Source: Candidatus Thiosymbion ectosymbiont of Catanema sp. Cochon2018 (lineage in GTDB: Bacteria; Pseudomonadota; Gammaproteobacteria; Chromatiales; Chromatiaceae). Taken from it: a DNA stretch of 64,000 nt. The notes under the pieces were generated by a model. The model was not told where the DNA came from, ran no database searches, and worked only from the letters and a program-made list of their open reading frames with translations. The stretch is from the NCBI GenBank assembly GCA_011392765.1, contig WYCW01000001.1:1863714-1927713 (forward strand), written 5' to 3'. Positions 1 through 10,211 of this stretch are shown one piece after another; the first letter of the stretch is position 1; every line of letters begins with the position of its first letter. Position numbers and translations under genes: made by a program.

Positions 1-562
1 CCCAATAGCTGAAGCGTTCCCCATTGATGAAACGGTCGGCATCGAAGCGCGGGGTGTAGGCGATGTCGATGTTGGCGAAGGAGGGGAAGAGGCTGATAAA
101 CAGGGCGTCGGACGGGGCCTTGATGTATTCCGGGTCGCGGCCTGATAAGAATGATTGCCAATCCTTGGGAAACAGGTCGTTCACGAACAGCAGGTCGCCG
201 GTGCCCCAGGTAAGGATCTGCCGCCCGACCTTGACATCCATGGAATCGATGGGAGTGAACAGCACATTGAGCTCACGCAGATCGACTGGTCCCTTGCCGG
301 TTTCGAGGTCGATGCGATCGTGCCGGTCGGCGACGCTGTCGTAGAGAAAGTCGGAGCGCACCGTGGCAGTGAACAGGTTATGAGACCAGGTGCCCTTCAA
401 CTGCGCGCGCAATTCACTGAGCATCTCCTGATCGCTGTTCGGGTCGTTTTGCGTTCGCAGGCCGTAGCGCGCGTCCACAAAGCCGTGGAGCTCCTGAGCG
501 GGGCTTGAAATTGAAAGCCCGAAACTCGAAACCAGAACGGCGGTCAGAATCAGTTTTCTCAT
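1..562 (-). CDS. Outer-membrane beta-barrel protein, N-terminal part (runs off window)
   Basis: The first 187 codons are visible and the rest lies beyond base 1. The protein starts MRKLILTAVLVSS, a typical signal peptide ending near SPAQ. After it come alternating polar and hydrophobic stretches with the segment VKVGRQILTWGTGD, as in DUF1302-like or porin-like outer-membrane barrels. It is the last gene of a minus-strand set with the LolA-like gene (41-bp gap) and the RND/MMPL transporter. Such sets are known in proteobacteria and are thought to move lipid-like substrates to the outer membrane. The barrel role is inferred from composition and context; the exact family is uncertain. Confidence 0.7.
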   Translation of the reverse strand, partial: MRKLILTAVLVSSFGLSISSPAQELHGFVDARYGLRTQNDPNSDQEMLSELRAQLKGTWSHNLFTATVRSDFLYDSVADRHDRIDLETGKGPVDLRELNVLFTPIDSMDVKVGRQILTWGTGDLLFVNDLFPKDWQSFLSGRDPEYIKAPSDALFISLFPSFANIDIAYTPRFDADRFINGERFSYW

Positions 563-602
563 TCCATCACCCCAATACTTCCCGGTTGCACCCTTCCATT
601 TT

Positions 603-1379
603 TCATCGCGTTGCCTCGCGGGGCGGACGGCGCAGAAAGCGCTCGGTGAAGATCTTTTCTTTGAGGCCGGTATTGTACTCGACGTTGCTGCAGGTGCTGA
701 TCGTGTGCGTGCCGCGGGCGAGGTCATCGACGCGCGACTTTACTACAGTCGGATAGCCCTGAATCGTTTTGACTTTGACGACCTTGATGCGCCGGAAGAG
801 CTTGCCGTTTTTATCGGTGTATTCGGCCTTGATCGGCAGGAAGGTCTTTTTGTCGATGGTGACGGTATAGGCCCTGAAATCCACTGCGCGAGGGTTGTGA
901 GGCGTGTTTTTGATCAGGTAGTGCCGGCCGGTTTCCTTGACCAGCTCATGCTTGTCTTCCCACAGCGCACGGCCGGAGATATCCTCGTAGACAAAGTCGG
1001 AACCGACAAACGAAGTGCGTTTGTCGCCGGGGGCGATCGGTTTGACCAGATTGAGCGCGGGCAGAAAGAGCCAGCGGTTGTCGTGTTGTCCCCGTTTCAC
1101 TTTTTTCCAGACCATGAATACTTGGCGGCGCACGTCGGCGGGCGCCTTGAAGTAGACGTAAAACTTCTGGGTTCCCCCACCTGTGTTGAGGCGCAGAATG
1201 CGGAACTTGCGGATGCGTTGGCCCCCCTTTGCATCGGTGATCACCATGTTTACATCGGATTTACCGTCGGTTCCGGCGTAGCGGACCGCCTGGTTGGATT
1301 TGGCGACGATCTCGTCGGCCGTCAGGGCGAATGTATTCATGGATGCCAGTAACAGTGCCGTGGTAATCAGCATTTTCAT
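603..1379 (-). CDS. LolA-like outer-membrane lipoprotein-sorting family protein
   Basis: This 258-residue protein begins with a signal peptide (MKMLITTALLLASMNTFA) followed by the periplasmic LolA/LppX-like pattern. That includes MVITDAKGG, the phrase RWLFLPALNLVKPI, and the block SFVGSDFVYEDI that is diagnostic for the outer-membrane lipoprotein-sorting family associated with MMPL/RND exporters. It probably carries a hydrophobic ligand across the periplasm between the RND protein encoded upstream and the barrel protein encoded downstream. The three genes share strand and tight spacing, suggesting one transcript. Substrate unknown. Confidence 0.85.
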   Translation of the reverse strand: MKMLITTALLLASMNTFALTADEIVAKSNQAVRYAGTDGKSDVNMVITDAKGGQRIRKFRILRLNTGGGTQKFYVYFKAPADVRRQVFMVWKKVKRGQHDNRWLFLPALNLVKPIAPGDKRTSFVGSDFVYEDISGRALWEDKHELVKETGRHYLIKNTPHNPRAVDFRAYTVTIDKKTFLPIKAEYTDKNGKLFRRIKVVKVKTIQGYPTVVKSRVDDLARGTHTISTCSNVEYNTGLKEKIFTERFLRRPPREATR

Positions 1380-1431
1380 TTTCGGTTCTCCTGAGCATGG
1401 ATCGAGTCACTCAGACTCGTTCGATTTATCT

Positions 1432-4398
1432 TCAAACGCCGTTTTGCTCGACAAGGCCGGAAGCCTCGTCTTTAAACAGCCATTTGCGCAAGGCGGTGAC
1501 GAGCGCCGCAAGGATAAACAATGTGGCCAGCCACGAGACGGCCATGATGGTGGCGAGGAAGATGCCGACGGTACGGTAGGGAACCAGCGGTGCCAGCAAC
1601 AACGGCAGGAATCCGATCGAGATGATGATGGCGTTGCGGCTGATCGCCAGCGCCGGCTCTTTGAACATCTCCCGGATGACTATGGACCAACTGCCGAGCT
1701 TTTTCTGCAGCTCATGGGCGCGCTTGAGAAAGTGGATAGCAAAGTCCACACTCAGCCCGAGCGTCAGCGAGGAGAGGACGGCAATGGGCATGTCGTAGTC
1801 CTTACCGATCCAGCCGACGAGACCATAGATGAAAATGATGGTGACACTGAGCGGAACCATGGCGAGCAGGCCGTAGAGCGGCGAGCGGAACAGAAGCATC
1901 ATCATAATCAGCACGACGACAAAGCTGCTGCCGAGCGCGGACAGCATGCCGGCCACCATTTTGTCCTGCCAGACGACATTGAGGTAGTTGAGGCCGGCCC
2001 ACCGGACACGCATCGGAACCGGCGGCGGGTTGGCGGCGATGAATTCCTCTGTTGCTTCGACGACGGAAGCCATATCGGTGTTGTCGCCGCTGGTGAGCTG
2101 CAACCAGATGTTGGCTTGGCGATAGTCGCGCGTGACCAGATGGAACAGGCTGTCCTTTTTCTTCATCCCTTCGAGCTGAATGAACACCTGTCCACAGGCG
2201 GCGGCGCTCTCCGGCACCTGGTAGTTGGCGGCGTTCCTGCGTTCGACCTCCGGGCGTAATTCCTCCGGTACGCCGGCGGGATCGATATATTGCAGTTCAT
2301 AGGACGCCTTCTTCAGCACACCGACCGCCGAGCCGGTTTTTCCAACCTTTGGAAGTTCGGCCAAATGCTCCTGCAAACGGTCGGTCCAGCGGAGCATGGC
2401 GGGCTGCTTGAAGGGCGGTGCCGTGATTTCCGCGCGCATTTCGTGCAGGAAGCGGGTGAAGGAGAGCCCGGTGTACTCGTCGGTGATTACCAGCGCGGCC
2501 TCGCGCAGTGCTTCGCCGGATAGAGCTTCCAAGCCTTGGAAAAGTTCGGCCGGGGCATTGGGTAGCGCGGCACGCAGGGTAGCGGGCGAGGCAAGCGCGG
2601 CGGATTCGAGATAGTTGATTTCATCGCTCAGAGTAATCCAGGGCGCGGTAACGGCCTCGTCGAGCTTTTCGGCTTCCTCGATCAAGTGGACAAAGTACTT
2701 GTCGGGATCGCAGGTATCGCGATTGCGGTATTCGGCCTGCTGCGCGTCGAGCAGGGCAATGAACCGTTCGGTTTGCTCCGGCAGTTTTGCCGCGAAACGC
2801 CGCCGGGCAGCATCCGCCATGCTATCGAGTGCTTCGACGTAGGTGCAGGTATCGAGGCCGTCCGGCGTCAGGGTGAGGTAGGCGATGTAGGTTCCGCCGA
2901 AGTGGCGGTTGAGCACGTCGTCGGCTACCCGGATGCGGTGATCTTTGGTAAACCACTTGACGGGATTATCGTTAACCTGGATGTGTCGGATACCGGCGGC
3001 GGATACGATTACGGTGAGTACGCTGAGCATCAGAATCAGTTTCCAGCGTTTATAGGAAAAGGCCCCGAGCTTTTCGAGGAAACCGTCGAGTCCCCTTCGT
3101 TTGTGATCCGGCGCCGGCGCGGGAATCCGGTCGAGCGCCTGGTTCGGGACGAACAGCATGATATAGGCGGGAATCAGCGTCATGGTGAGTAGCCAGGCCA
3201 CACCGACGCCGAAGGCGATGTGCGCACCGAAGATGCGGACCGGCGGGATCGGTGTGAAGGCGAGTGAGGCAAACCCGGCCATAGTGGTCAGGGTGGTATA
3301 CAGCATCGGCATGAAAAGGTGGCCGATGACATGCCGCACCGTCTCTTTTTTGTCGCGGAAGCGGTGGTAGGTCTCGAAGAATTCGCTCAGAATATGGACG
3401 GAATCGGCGACGGCGATCGGCATCAGAAAGATGGCGATCATCGAACTCATGATATGCACGCTGAAGCCGAGGTTGATCAGCAGGCCGGTGGTGCAGACAA
3501 TGCTGATGATCGCGACGATCATCGGCGCGATGATGAGGGAGACACGGCGGAAAAAGAGCAGTAACAGCAGGAAGACCGCCAGTCCGGCCAGTGGCGCGGA
3601 GCTGGCCATCTGGGTGAGCATTTCGATGCCGAAGGTATCCTGCGCGACCGGCTGGCCGGTGATATGGACCTGATCTTCGGCGGGCCAGTCGGCGGTCAGC
3701 TTTTCGACCAGGTTGGTAACGTTGTAACTGTAGGTTTTCGCGACGATTGGAATGTAGAGCGCAATCGCCTTCCCGTCTTCGGAGACCAGTGTGCCCTTGT
3801 AGAGCAGGTTGCTCATGGCATCGTCGCGGATCGTCAGCGCCTCGTCGCGCGTGATGGGCGACTGTTCCATGAGGTATTCGATTTTCAACGCGCCGCGTTC
3901 GGCCTGCTTGATGTTATCGACCACCGACGGACTGACCAGCTCCAGATTTATAATTACGCTGTCGCCGTTTTCATCGAAGAGGTCGTTGGGGTCGTTTCCG
4001 AATACCTTGGCCAGTATCCGTTTGCGCGCGCTTGCCGGTTGGAGGTCGGGAACGAAGGGCGTAGGTACGGTAATTTCCGGCCGCCCATCTGCATTTTGCC
4101 GCAGGCTCAGCAATTAGCGGGTCAGGGTGTCGATCCGGCCGAGCGTCTCCACATTGAACACGCCGTCGGCGTGGTTCGTGTTTACGATGCCGACGATGAC
4201 CATGTCGTACAGGTTGTAGTTGGCTTTATTCCCGTTGTGAAACACGCGCACCGGTTCGTCGGAGGCAAGCATGTTCTCCGGATCGCTATCGAACTGCACC
4301 TTCGGGAATTGGGTACCGCCGAGAATGACGGCGATGAGCGTGAGGAGAACAATAATCCACGGGTAATGCAGACTGAAATTTGTCAATTTAAGCTTCAT
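1432..4398 (-). pseudogene. RND/MMPL-family exporter interrupted by one in-frame TAA
   Basis: The start at 4398 (MKLKLTNFSLHYPW) has a GAGG ribosome site upstream. The first 95 codons end at TAA (4114-4116), and the same frame continues directly after it for 893 more codons. Both halves together form a normal RND exporter of about 990 residues: TM1 near residues 12-30, a periplasmic loop starting VQFDSDPENM, then two blocks of membrane helices including GVGVAWLLTMTLIPAYIM and LGLSVDFAIHFLKRAHEL. No frame change is needed; only one codon is wrong. This may be a recent nonsense mutation, a sequencing error, or stop readthrough. The downstream two genes look intact, which argues for a young lesion. 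Probably exports lipids or hydrophobic compounds; substrate unknown. Confidence 0.85.
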
Positions 4399-4450
4399 GC
4401 GAAGTATCCTCGCCTTTGGAGTCCGGTCTTTCCTTTTTCCAGTGGTGTTC

Positions 4451-4545
4451 CAGGGGGGGTCTCGATTAAGCCGGGTCGGCGCAAAAACCAAGCGCATAAC
4501 GCAGACGTCTCGCCTGCACCCGCGGGCGAGACGCCCGCATTTTCA
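4451..4545. repeat. One-ended relative of the GAACGCCCCCTAG miniature element
   Basis: This stretch resembles the left half of the element at 48998-49148: a G-run, TCTCGATTAAGCC, then a GC-rich hairpin made of GTCTCGCCTGC and GCGGGCGAGAC. The matching right end is absent, so it is a truncated copy. It lies just upstream of the transporter start, where it could affect expression. Confidence 0.6.
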
Positions 4546-4697
4546 TGGAATGTTCAGATAGTTAATACCGGGACGATATACTTCCTATAGGAATGAAATA
4601 TACATTTTAAAGTAAATCCTTTGAAAGAAGTATAACTTGTGTTAAGGATGATATACTAAGTTACGTTAGCGTGCTTCTTGTGAACTTCGAGGCAGCC

Positions 4698-5204
4698 ATG
4701 ATAAGAATCGACTTCCCCCAGCGAGATATCAAGAAGATTAAGCAGTTACGCTACGATGATCCTCATCCAAGAGTGAGAAGGAGAATGGATGTATTGTGGC
4801 TGAAAAGTCAGGGCCTTCCCCATCAGGAGATCTGTCGGCTTACCGGTATCAGCAGTAACACGTTACGCAAGTATCTCAGGATGTATCAATCGGGTGGGGT
4901 GGAAAAACTGCTGGAGCTGAACTTCTACACCCCGACGAGTGAACTGGATCAGCATCGAGTTCGCCTCGAAGTTCACTTTCGCGCGCATCCGCCGGCGACG
5001 CTCAAGGAGGCGATGGCAGCCATCGAGCAGCTCACCGGACTCAAGCGCAGCCCCAGCGCCGTGGGAAAGTTCCTGAAGTCGATTGGTATGGGCCCGAGAA
5101 AAGTGGGAGCGATCCCGGGAAAAGCGGATCCGGAAGAGCAAGAAAGATTCAGAATCAAACACACACAACGTACAAGAAGGAGCTTGATTCGCTCCTCACG
5201 CTGA
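4698..5204 (+). pseudogene. IS630-family transposase, N-terminal remnant
   Basis: The frame begins MIRIDFPQRDIKKI and carries the helix-turn-helix region of IS630-type transposases (HQEICRLTGISSNTLRKY) and the usual linker (LKRSPSAVGKFLKSIG). It stops at 168 residues, before any DDE catalytic domain, in the place where the conserved family continues into the first catalytic Asp. The sequence after 5200 runs into a fragment of an unrelated kinase gene. It is therefore a dead remnant, not a functional element. Confidence 0.8.
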
Positions 5205-5254
5205 GATTCCAAATATTCAGGAAATGCAACATTGTGCCAATATGAGGTATACTA

Positions 5255-5474
5255 CCCATGATGACGCCAAACAGGGTGCGGGCTTCTCTGCCAGCGCCGT
5301 CCATTGCCTCGGACAGCGCGAAACAATCGGCGTCGTTGGCCAGCCGTACCGGGCAGTCCAGCACCTCGGTCAAGTCCGCATCCAGGTGTTTTCCGTTCAG
5401 CCACACCGAGTTGGCGTTGCGCATACGTCCGCTGAAGGGGGGCAGGAAACCCGGCGTGCCGATACCGACGGTTA
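5255..5474 (-). pseudogene. ROK-family sugar kinase, internal fragment
   Basis: About 73 codons on the minus strand match the ROK kinase signature (VGIGTPG, then MRNANSVWLNG, then VRLANDADCFALSEA, then GVIMG) of fructokinase or N-acetylglucosamine kinase proteins. The family is about 300 residues, so both ends are missing. One end abuts the IS630 remnant and the other a palindromic repeat. A start codon can be found upstream in the same frame, but the added residues come from repeat DNA and are not protein-like. Confidence 0.8.
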
Positions 5475-5496
5475 AGTGCCAGCCCGAATATGTAGA

Positions 5497-5556
5497 ACCA
5501 CGAATGAACACCAATTTACACGAATTCGCGTCTATTCGTGGGCATTCGTGGCTCTG
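5497..5556. repeat. Imperfect palindrome of the CCACGAAT / ATTCGTGG family
   Basis: ACCACGAATGAACACC faces CGTGGGCATTCGTGG around a central EcoRI-like GAATTC. Related palindromes built from the same words occur at 12354-12515, 23012-23066, 41463-41522, 49885-49985 and 53539-53625. They are always intergenic or at the edge of a dead gene. Confidence 0.7.
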
Positions 5557-5579
5557 AAGAAGAACATGAGCGGTATCAG

Positions 5580-6807
5580 TCAATCCATTATGAATCCCTC
5601 TATCTCGAATGTACTCAGCTTTTCGGTAGTACCTATATTTCCAACCCCCGTAGTTACCGATGAAATACTTCCAATATGGTTATGGAAGCTTTGGGATTCA
5701 CCTCCAGCGAACCCAAGTCCAACTACCTCCTTGCTTGAGCTATCGATTAGAACAGACCCGGAATCTCCACGACGTAACATGAATGTAGTCTGGATTTGAT
5801 TTGTAAACACCCTTGTTCCGGTGGGATAGCCACGCACTCGAGCAGTTGCATTTACGGAGCGAATTCTACCGCTGGTATCTCGGCTTGTGCGTCCACATTT
5901 CTTTACTTCCGTACCCACTTCCGCTCTTGCCATTCCGGCTAGGTTACCGAAACATCTCGTACCCATCTTGAGCAGATCGCGTCTGTCTGCCTTCCCGATT
6001 GCTGCGTCCAAATTGGCGTTCAAAGCAAACCAATGAAGCGAACCGATCTTGTGCTCGTGCTTGCGACCACCATCCAAGTACCCAGGCTGGATCAGCGGGT
6101 CACCCCAGCGTCCGTGCTCTCCTGCGAGTACATGCCAATTTGACAAGAAGTAGAGGTTTGATGGATCACCTCGGATTGTGATGGGTGCCCCGCATAGGTG
6201 TTCGGGATTTTGTAACCGTTCAGCCCCCCTCTAAATCCTGATCCTGAAAACGAGAAATCAAAGGGTTACGTCCGAACTGGGCCGAAATCCAGAGGGGGGT
6301 CTGAACGGTTACCATATTATGAAGTTAACAAGCGTTTCGCCGCCTCTAAAACAATAAGCATAACTCCATGAAACTTAAGCGAAAAAATCCCGAACACCTA
6401 TGGGGTGCCCCGAGTGTTTCTGCATTTTTGTAACGAGGATTACCTACGCTGTTTCCACCCTCGCACGGACGACGAGGGTCAGTAAAACTTAACGCAGTTA
6501 TTTCTCCGGATTCCACTACCTCGACTTCTACATATTCCGTGTTTAAGGTTTTCGAATCCAACTCGGAGGGGATTAGAAGCCGGGATGGTACCGGTTCCTC
6601 ATTGCCGGAAGTATCCCTTACTCCTCCCGCTACCGTATCCTCTTGAACGTCCAATCGGATAACACCCGCTTCAATATGATAGTCTCTCGTTATATACCCA
6701 TTCTCATCTAACCGAGGGACAACACTCAAGTAAGAGAGGTTATCGTTCTTGAGCAATTCATGTTGATGGTGAGCCAAAGCCAAATCTGCTTCTCTTTGGG
6801 TAGTCAT
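5580..6807 (-). pseudogene. Trypsin-like serine protease gene split by a miniature element
   Basis: Reading from 6807, the protein starts MTTQREADLALAHH and runs to ETLGAP. It is then cut by a 210-bp insertion (6193-6402) and resumes with LGAPITIRGDPSN. Removing the insertion plus one copy of its 10-bp duplication restores an uninterrupted 335-residue frame. The restored protein has SNWHVLAGE around the catalytic His, a candidate Asp in NLDAAIG, and GDSGSVLID around the catalytic Ser near residue 280. These are marks of a chymotrypsin-fold protease. No signal peptide is seen, so it would be cytoplasmic. The two halves cannot make an active enzyme. Confidence 0.85.
6193..6402. mobile_element. 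210-bp nested MITE with 10-bp target duplication
   Basis: The outer terminal inverted repeat is CATAGGTGTTCGGGATTTT, present at both ends. GGGTGCCCCG (6183-6192 and 6403-6412) flanks it as a direct repeat, the mark of a transposition event. Inside is a second inverted repeat, GTAACCGTTCAG paired with CTGAACGGTTAC, bordering C-runs and G-runs, so one small element may sit inside another. No coding capacity, so it must have been moved in trans. Confidence 0.85.
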
Positions 6808-7210
6808 TCCGGCTTCCTCCGTCTAATGAGGCTGTCTAAAAACGTAATTGATTGGCGGCGCCCTCCAGTTCTGTAAACATAGTAAAAACAAACGGTTACG
6901 TTTATGGAGGCCGCCCAAAATAGCGATTGAGCCGCTTTTTCAATACCATCGGATCGCATAACTCATTGAGAAATAAGGATTAGATGCCGCTAATCAATTA
7001 CCTAAAAACCAACACGCTGATGTTGAGCCGGTAGGCTGGATCGAGGGATGAGACTTGGAGACTGTCTAAAAAGGGACCGTAGGCTGGGTTGCGGCCAGCA
7101 ATAACTGTCTTTGCCATCCCTGGCACCGGCAGATTCCGGCAATCCCTGCCGGAATGATGAGGTAGGGTCTCCAACGATTACGGACGATTCGCGTTCATTT
7201 GCGGCAAAAA
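6808..7210. other. Intergenic region with two GAGGCTGTCTAAAAA repeat ends
   Basis: No gene is visible in these 400 bases. GAGGCTGTCTAAAAA (6829) and GAGACTGTCTAAAAA (7062) are ends of a small dispersed element whose best copy is at 60478-60623. Near the second copy is part of the CCGTAGGCTGGGTTGCGGCC repeat found also at 48793 and 60575. An imperfect inverted repeat (CGGTTACGTTTATGGAGG region) lies at 6860-6925. Confidence 0.6.
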
Positions 7211-8680
7211 TCAGTTCCCAGCGGACTCGGTGCTTGCTCGAGGTGTTGCAAGATCCGAGTCCAGGCCGTCGCCGGAGGGATTGGTGAAGCGGTCGTTGAG
7301 CGTCTGTACGTAAAGATCGGCGTCCTGTCGCACCTTGTGCAGACGGCGCTTGGCGCTTGAACTCCAACCGGCCGGGGTACGCGCGAAGATGGTCCGCCAG
7401 CACCGGGTATTGCGCGCAAAGGCGGCGGTCAGGTTACCGCGCAGGTCTTCCTTCTCGGCCCGGGCAGGCAACGAGCGGGCGACGGATTTCGCGGCCAGGG
7501 ACCGGATACCGAGATGGGCCGCCAGAAGCAGGGCAAGGACCACCGCGATCAGGGTCGGTAGCAACCAGAACGGGTCTGTGGCATTCTGAAGGAAGGCCAG
7601 TCCGTCACCTCGGATGATCCAGGCCAGCAGGGCGATCAGCACCAGACCCAAGACGATCCCGTCGCCCCACAGGGTACGCTTGCGCCAACGGTCGAGTGCC
7701 CGCTGGAGGAAGGGTACGGTGCGCTCTTCGATGTCCTTGGCGGTCCGATCCACAGCACTGACGATGCGGTAGGCACGTTCGACCTCCACCTTGTGCATGC
7801 GGTGGTGGATTTCTTCGAGATCCTGGTCCCGCTTCTCCTCATACCGGGCGCGTTTGGCCGCATCCTCGATGAAGGTGGCGGCGTCCGGGTTATAGATGGT
7901 GTAGAAACGCCCGGCGGTCAGGCCCTCCTCGCCGATGGCGCGCTGCCAGGCGGCGACCACGTCTTCGGGATTGTCTTCCCGCGCCGTGGTGTCGAGCTGG
8001 TTGAGGATATACAGGAACTTACCGGCGTCCGGCCGGCTGATGGTATCGGCGACCAGATGTTGCAGGGTGTCGCGCATGGCCCCCGGCTCCGGGTGACGGG
8101 CGTCGAAGAACACCAACACCAGATCGGACAGGTCGATGATATGATCGGTAATGCGCAGGGTGGCCGTGCGCTGGGCATCGGCATCGAAACCCGGGGAGTC
8201 GATCAGGATCCGGCCCCGCAGCCGTTCGCTGGGACTGGCCTTGAGCTGCAGGTAGGTGTCGATACGCTCGCCTTCGCCTTCGGACACCAGCTCGATGTCC
8301 TTAGAAATCTGATAGAGCGGGAAACGCGGGTCCGAGTCGAGGGCAACCCCCGGCAAGGCGTGGTCCGTCGACTCGCGGCTGTAACAGATGACGGTAAAGC
8401 GATCGTCCACCGCCTGGTTACCCGTTCGCTGCAGTTTGTTGCCCAGAAAATGATTGATGAAGGTGGACTTGCCGGCGGAGAAGGTCCCGAGTACCGAGAT
8501 CAGGGGCCACCAGGGGATTTGGGTGGCATAGGATTGGTCCTTATCGAGCAGCCCCAAACCGTAGGCGACCCGATCCAGGGCGCGAAAGCTCTGAACCGTG
8601 CCGAGGAGCACCGGGTTTTCCTGCTCCAGATGGGCTTCCAGATTCTTCAATCGTTGCTCGATGGCGTCTGAAGGGTGCAT
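7211..8680 (-). CDS. Dynamin-like membrane GTPase
   Basis: The protein is 489 residues from the ATG at 8680 (MHPSDAIEQ), chosen because AGGAG lies eight bases upstream; another in-frame ATG is 15 bases earlier. The P-loop GTFSAGKST near residue 53, the DSPGFDAD switch region and NQLD as the guanine-specificity motif identify a dynamin/EHD-type GTPase domain. Two hydrophobic helices follow near residues 340-360 and 375-395, then a basic tail. Bacterial members remodel or protect membranes; some act in phage defence. It is a single gene with repeat-filled DNA on both sides, so context gives no further clue. Confidence 0.8.
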   Translation of the reverse strand: MHPSDAIEQRLKNLEAHLEQENPVLLGTVQSFRALDRVAYGLGLLDKDQSYATQIPWWPLISVLGTFSAGKSTFINHFLGNKLQRTGNQAVDDRFTVICYSRESTDHALPGVALDSDPRFPLYQISKDIELVSEGEGERIDTYLQLKASPSERLRGRILIDSPGFDADAQRTATLRITDHIIDLSDLVLVFFDARHPEPGAMRDTLQHLVADTISRPDAGKFLYILNQLDTTAREDNPEDVVAAWQRAIGEEGLTAGRFYTIYNPDAATFIEDAAKRARYEEKRDQDLEEIHHRMHKVEVERAYRIVSAVDRTAKDIEERTVPFLQRALDRWRKRTLWGDGIVLGLVLIALLAWIIRGDGLAFLQNATDPFWLLPTLIAVVLALLLAAHLGIRSLAAKSVARSLPARAEKEDLRGNLTAAFARNTRCWRTIFARTPAGWSSSAKRRLHKVRQDADLYVQTLNDRFTNPSGDGLDSDLATPRASTESAGN

Positions 8681-8695
8681 CGCATGGCTCCTCAT

Positions 8696-9104
8696 GGCTT
8701 CGAAGCGCGGTCAGGAAGGTGTTTTCTAAGGTAGTTGGACTTGGCCGACCACCTGCTGTTCCCATGAATGGTATACCCAATGGTGTTCGGACGATAGTCC
8801 ATTTGTGGTAGGGGTAAGCCCCGTGCCTGCCCTCGGCCGGGGCAACCACGGGGGTTGCCCCTACGTGTTCTCGGGAACGAGCCACGCTATTTTTCATCCG
8901 CAGATTACACGGATTCTCGCAGATTGTTTCGTGTTTCATCGGCGGAAATCTGCATAATCCGTAGGATAGATTATGAGTGCATGAGCCATAATCCCTATTG
9001 CAGCCTTACAGTTCAAGAATAGCCCGTAGGATGGGCAAAGCAAGCGTCTATCAAGATGGCTTTAAAGTTCGGTTATTCCACGGAGGTTTCTTAAGCTGGA
9101 CAGC
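8696..9104. repeat. Two intergenic palindromic repeats
   Basis: No gene is seen. GGTAGGGGTAAGCCCCG opposite GGGGGTTGCCCCTACG (8798-8857) forms one imperfect palindrome. ATCCGCAGATTACACGG (8898) opposite AATCTGCATAATCCG (8946) forms a second, of the same family as those at 22868, 28905, 44755 and 60369. Confidence 0.65.
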
Positions 9105-9194
9105 TTGATCGGAGGCACAAAGCGAAGCGTGCCCATCAATGTGAGCTTAAGTCAGACCAAAATCGAACCGACGAGGATCAACCTGGAACCATCC

Positions 9195-10211
9195 ATGCTG
9201 AGTAAAATTTATCTGCAAAATTTCGGGCCGCTCAAGCGGCTTGAGTGGCGGAATCTGGGGAAAATCAACCTGGTAATCGGCGCCAACGGTTGCGGTAAAA
9301 CTTTTTTGCTCAAGGCGCTTTACAGCACCATGCGGGCTTTGGAGGGTTATCAGCGCGGGGAAGAATTGCGAACCTTATCGGAGATGCTAGTTGAAAAACT
9401 CTATTGGACTTTTCAGGCAGACCGGATAGGTGAGCTGGTGACCAAGGGGGTAGATCAACCACTCGATTGTAAGATTTACATAGATGAACATTTGTTTCGC
9501 TATCGGTTTGGCAAGAATACGAACAAACAAATTTTACGATCGAAAAGTTATATATCACCGCGCAGTAGTAATTCAGTTTTCTTGCCGGCCAAAGAGGTAT
9601 TATCGTTACAGCCGGTTATCCTCAAATCCCGCGAGCAGGATAAATCATTCGGGTTTGACGATACCTATCTCGATCTCGCCCGTGCCTTGCGCGACTCCCC
9701 GCAACGTGGCAGAAATTATGCGGAATTTGCGCAATCACGGAAAAACCTTGAAAAGATCCTGGGCGGTAAGGTGGAATATGACGAAGCATCGGGTCGTTGG
9801 CAATTCAAAAAGGGGAACCAGAAATTTCCCATTGGCGTGACTTCGGAAGGCGTGAAAAAGATCGCCATTCTCGATACATTGCTCGGCAATGGCTACCTTA
9901 GTCCGGAGTCGATCGTCTTCATCGATGAACCGGAATCCGCCTTGCATCCCGGCGCGATCTATGACTTACTCGATATCGTGGCGCTATTGGCAGAACGCGG
10001 TATCCAATTTTTCCTGGCCAGTCACTCCTATTTTGTGGTCAAAAAACTGTTCCTCATTGCGCAGGAAAGGGAGATGTCGATTCCGATTATTTCGGATCGG
10101 AATAATGGTGAATGGATGTCGGCGGACTTGAAGAACGGCATGCCCGACAATCCGATCATCGATGAGTCGATTCGGCTCTACGAGGAAGAAGTGGAGCTGA
10201 GTCTGAGATGA
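9195..10211 (+). CDS. AAA (ABC/OLD-like) ATPase of a putative two-gene defence module
   Basis: From ATG 9195 (MLSKIYLQNFGPLKRLEW) the protein has 338 residues. It carries a RecF/SMC-type N-terminus, Walker A GANGCGKTF near residue 35, and Walker B IVFIDEPESALHPGAIYDLL followed by the D-loop and the switch FFLASHSYF. An in-frame TTG at 9105 would add 30 residues not resembling the family. The stop overlaps the next start by 4 bp (ATGA), so the two genes are translationally coupled. ATPases of this type paired with a small nuclease are typical of antiviral modules, but I do not recognise this pair as a named system. Confidence 0.75.
   Translation: MLSKIYLQNFGPLKRLEWRNLGKINLVIGANGCGKTFLLKALYSTMRALEGYQRGEELRTLSEMLVEKLYWTFQADRIGELVTKGVDQPLDCKIYIDEHLFRYRFGKNTNKQILRSKSYISPRSSNSVFLPAKEVLSLQPVILKSREQDKSFGFDDTYLDLARALRDSPQRGRNYAEFAQSRKNLEKILGGKVEYDEASGRWQFKKGNQKFPIGVTSEGVKKIAILDTLLGNGYLSPESIVFIDEPESALHPGAIYDLLDIVALLAERGIQFFLASHSYFVVKKLFLIAQEREMSIPIISDRNNGEWMSADLKNGMPDNPIIDESIRLYEEEVELSLR

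Noticed and set aside
1294-2259. 321-codon plus-strand frame
   Set aside because: Antisense of the RND transporter; sequence is a low-complexity shadow rich in Asp, Gly and His.
4114-4497. Separate 127-residue protein
   Set aside because: It is the N-terminus of the RND transporter up to the premature stop; codons before 4398 are repeat-derived.
5155-5583. Intact 142-residue kinase-like protein
   Set aside because: Only the middle ~73 residues match ROK kinases; both ends are translated repeat or IS DNA.
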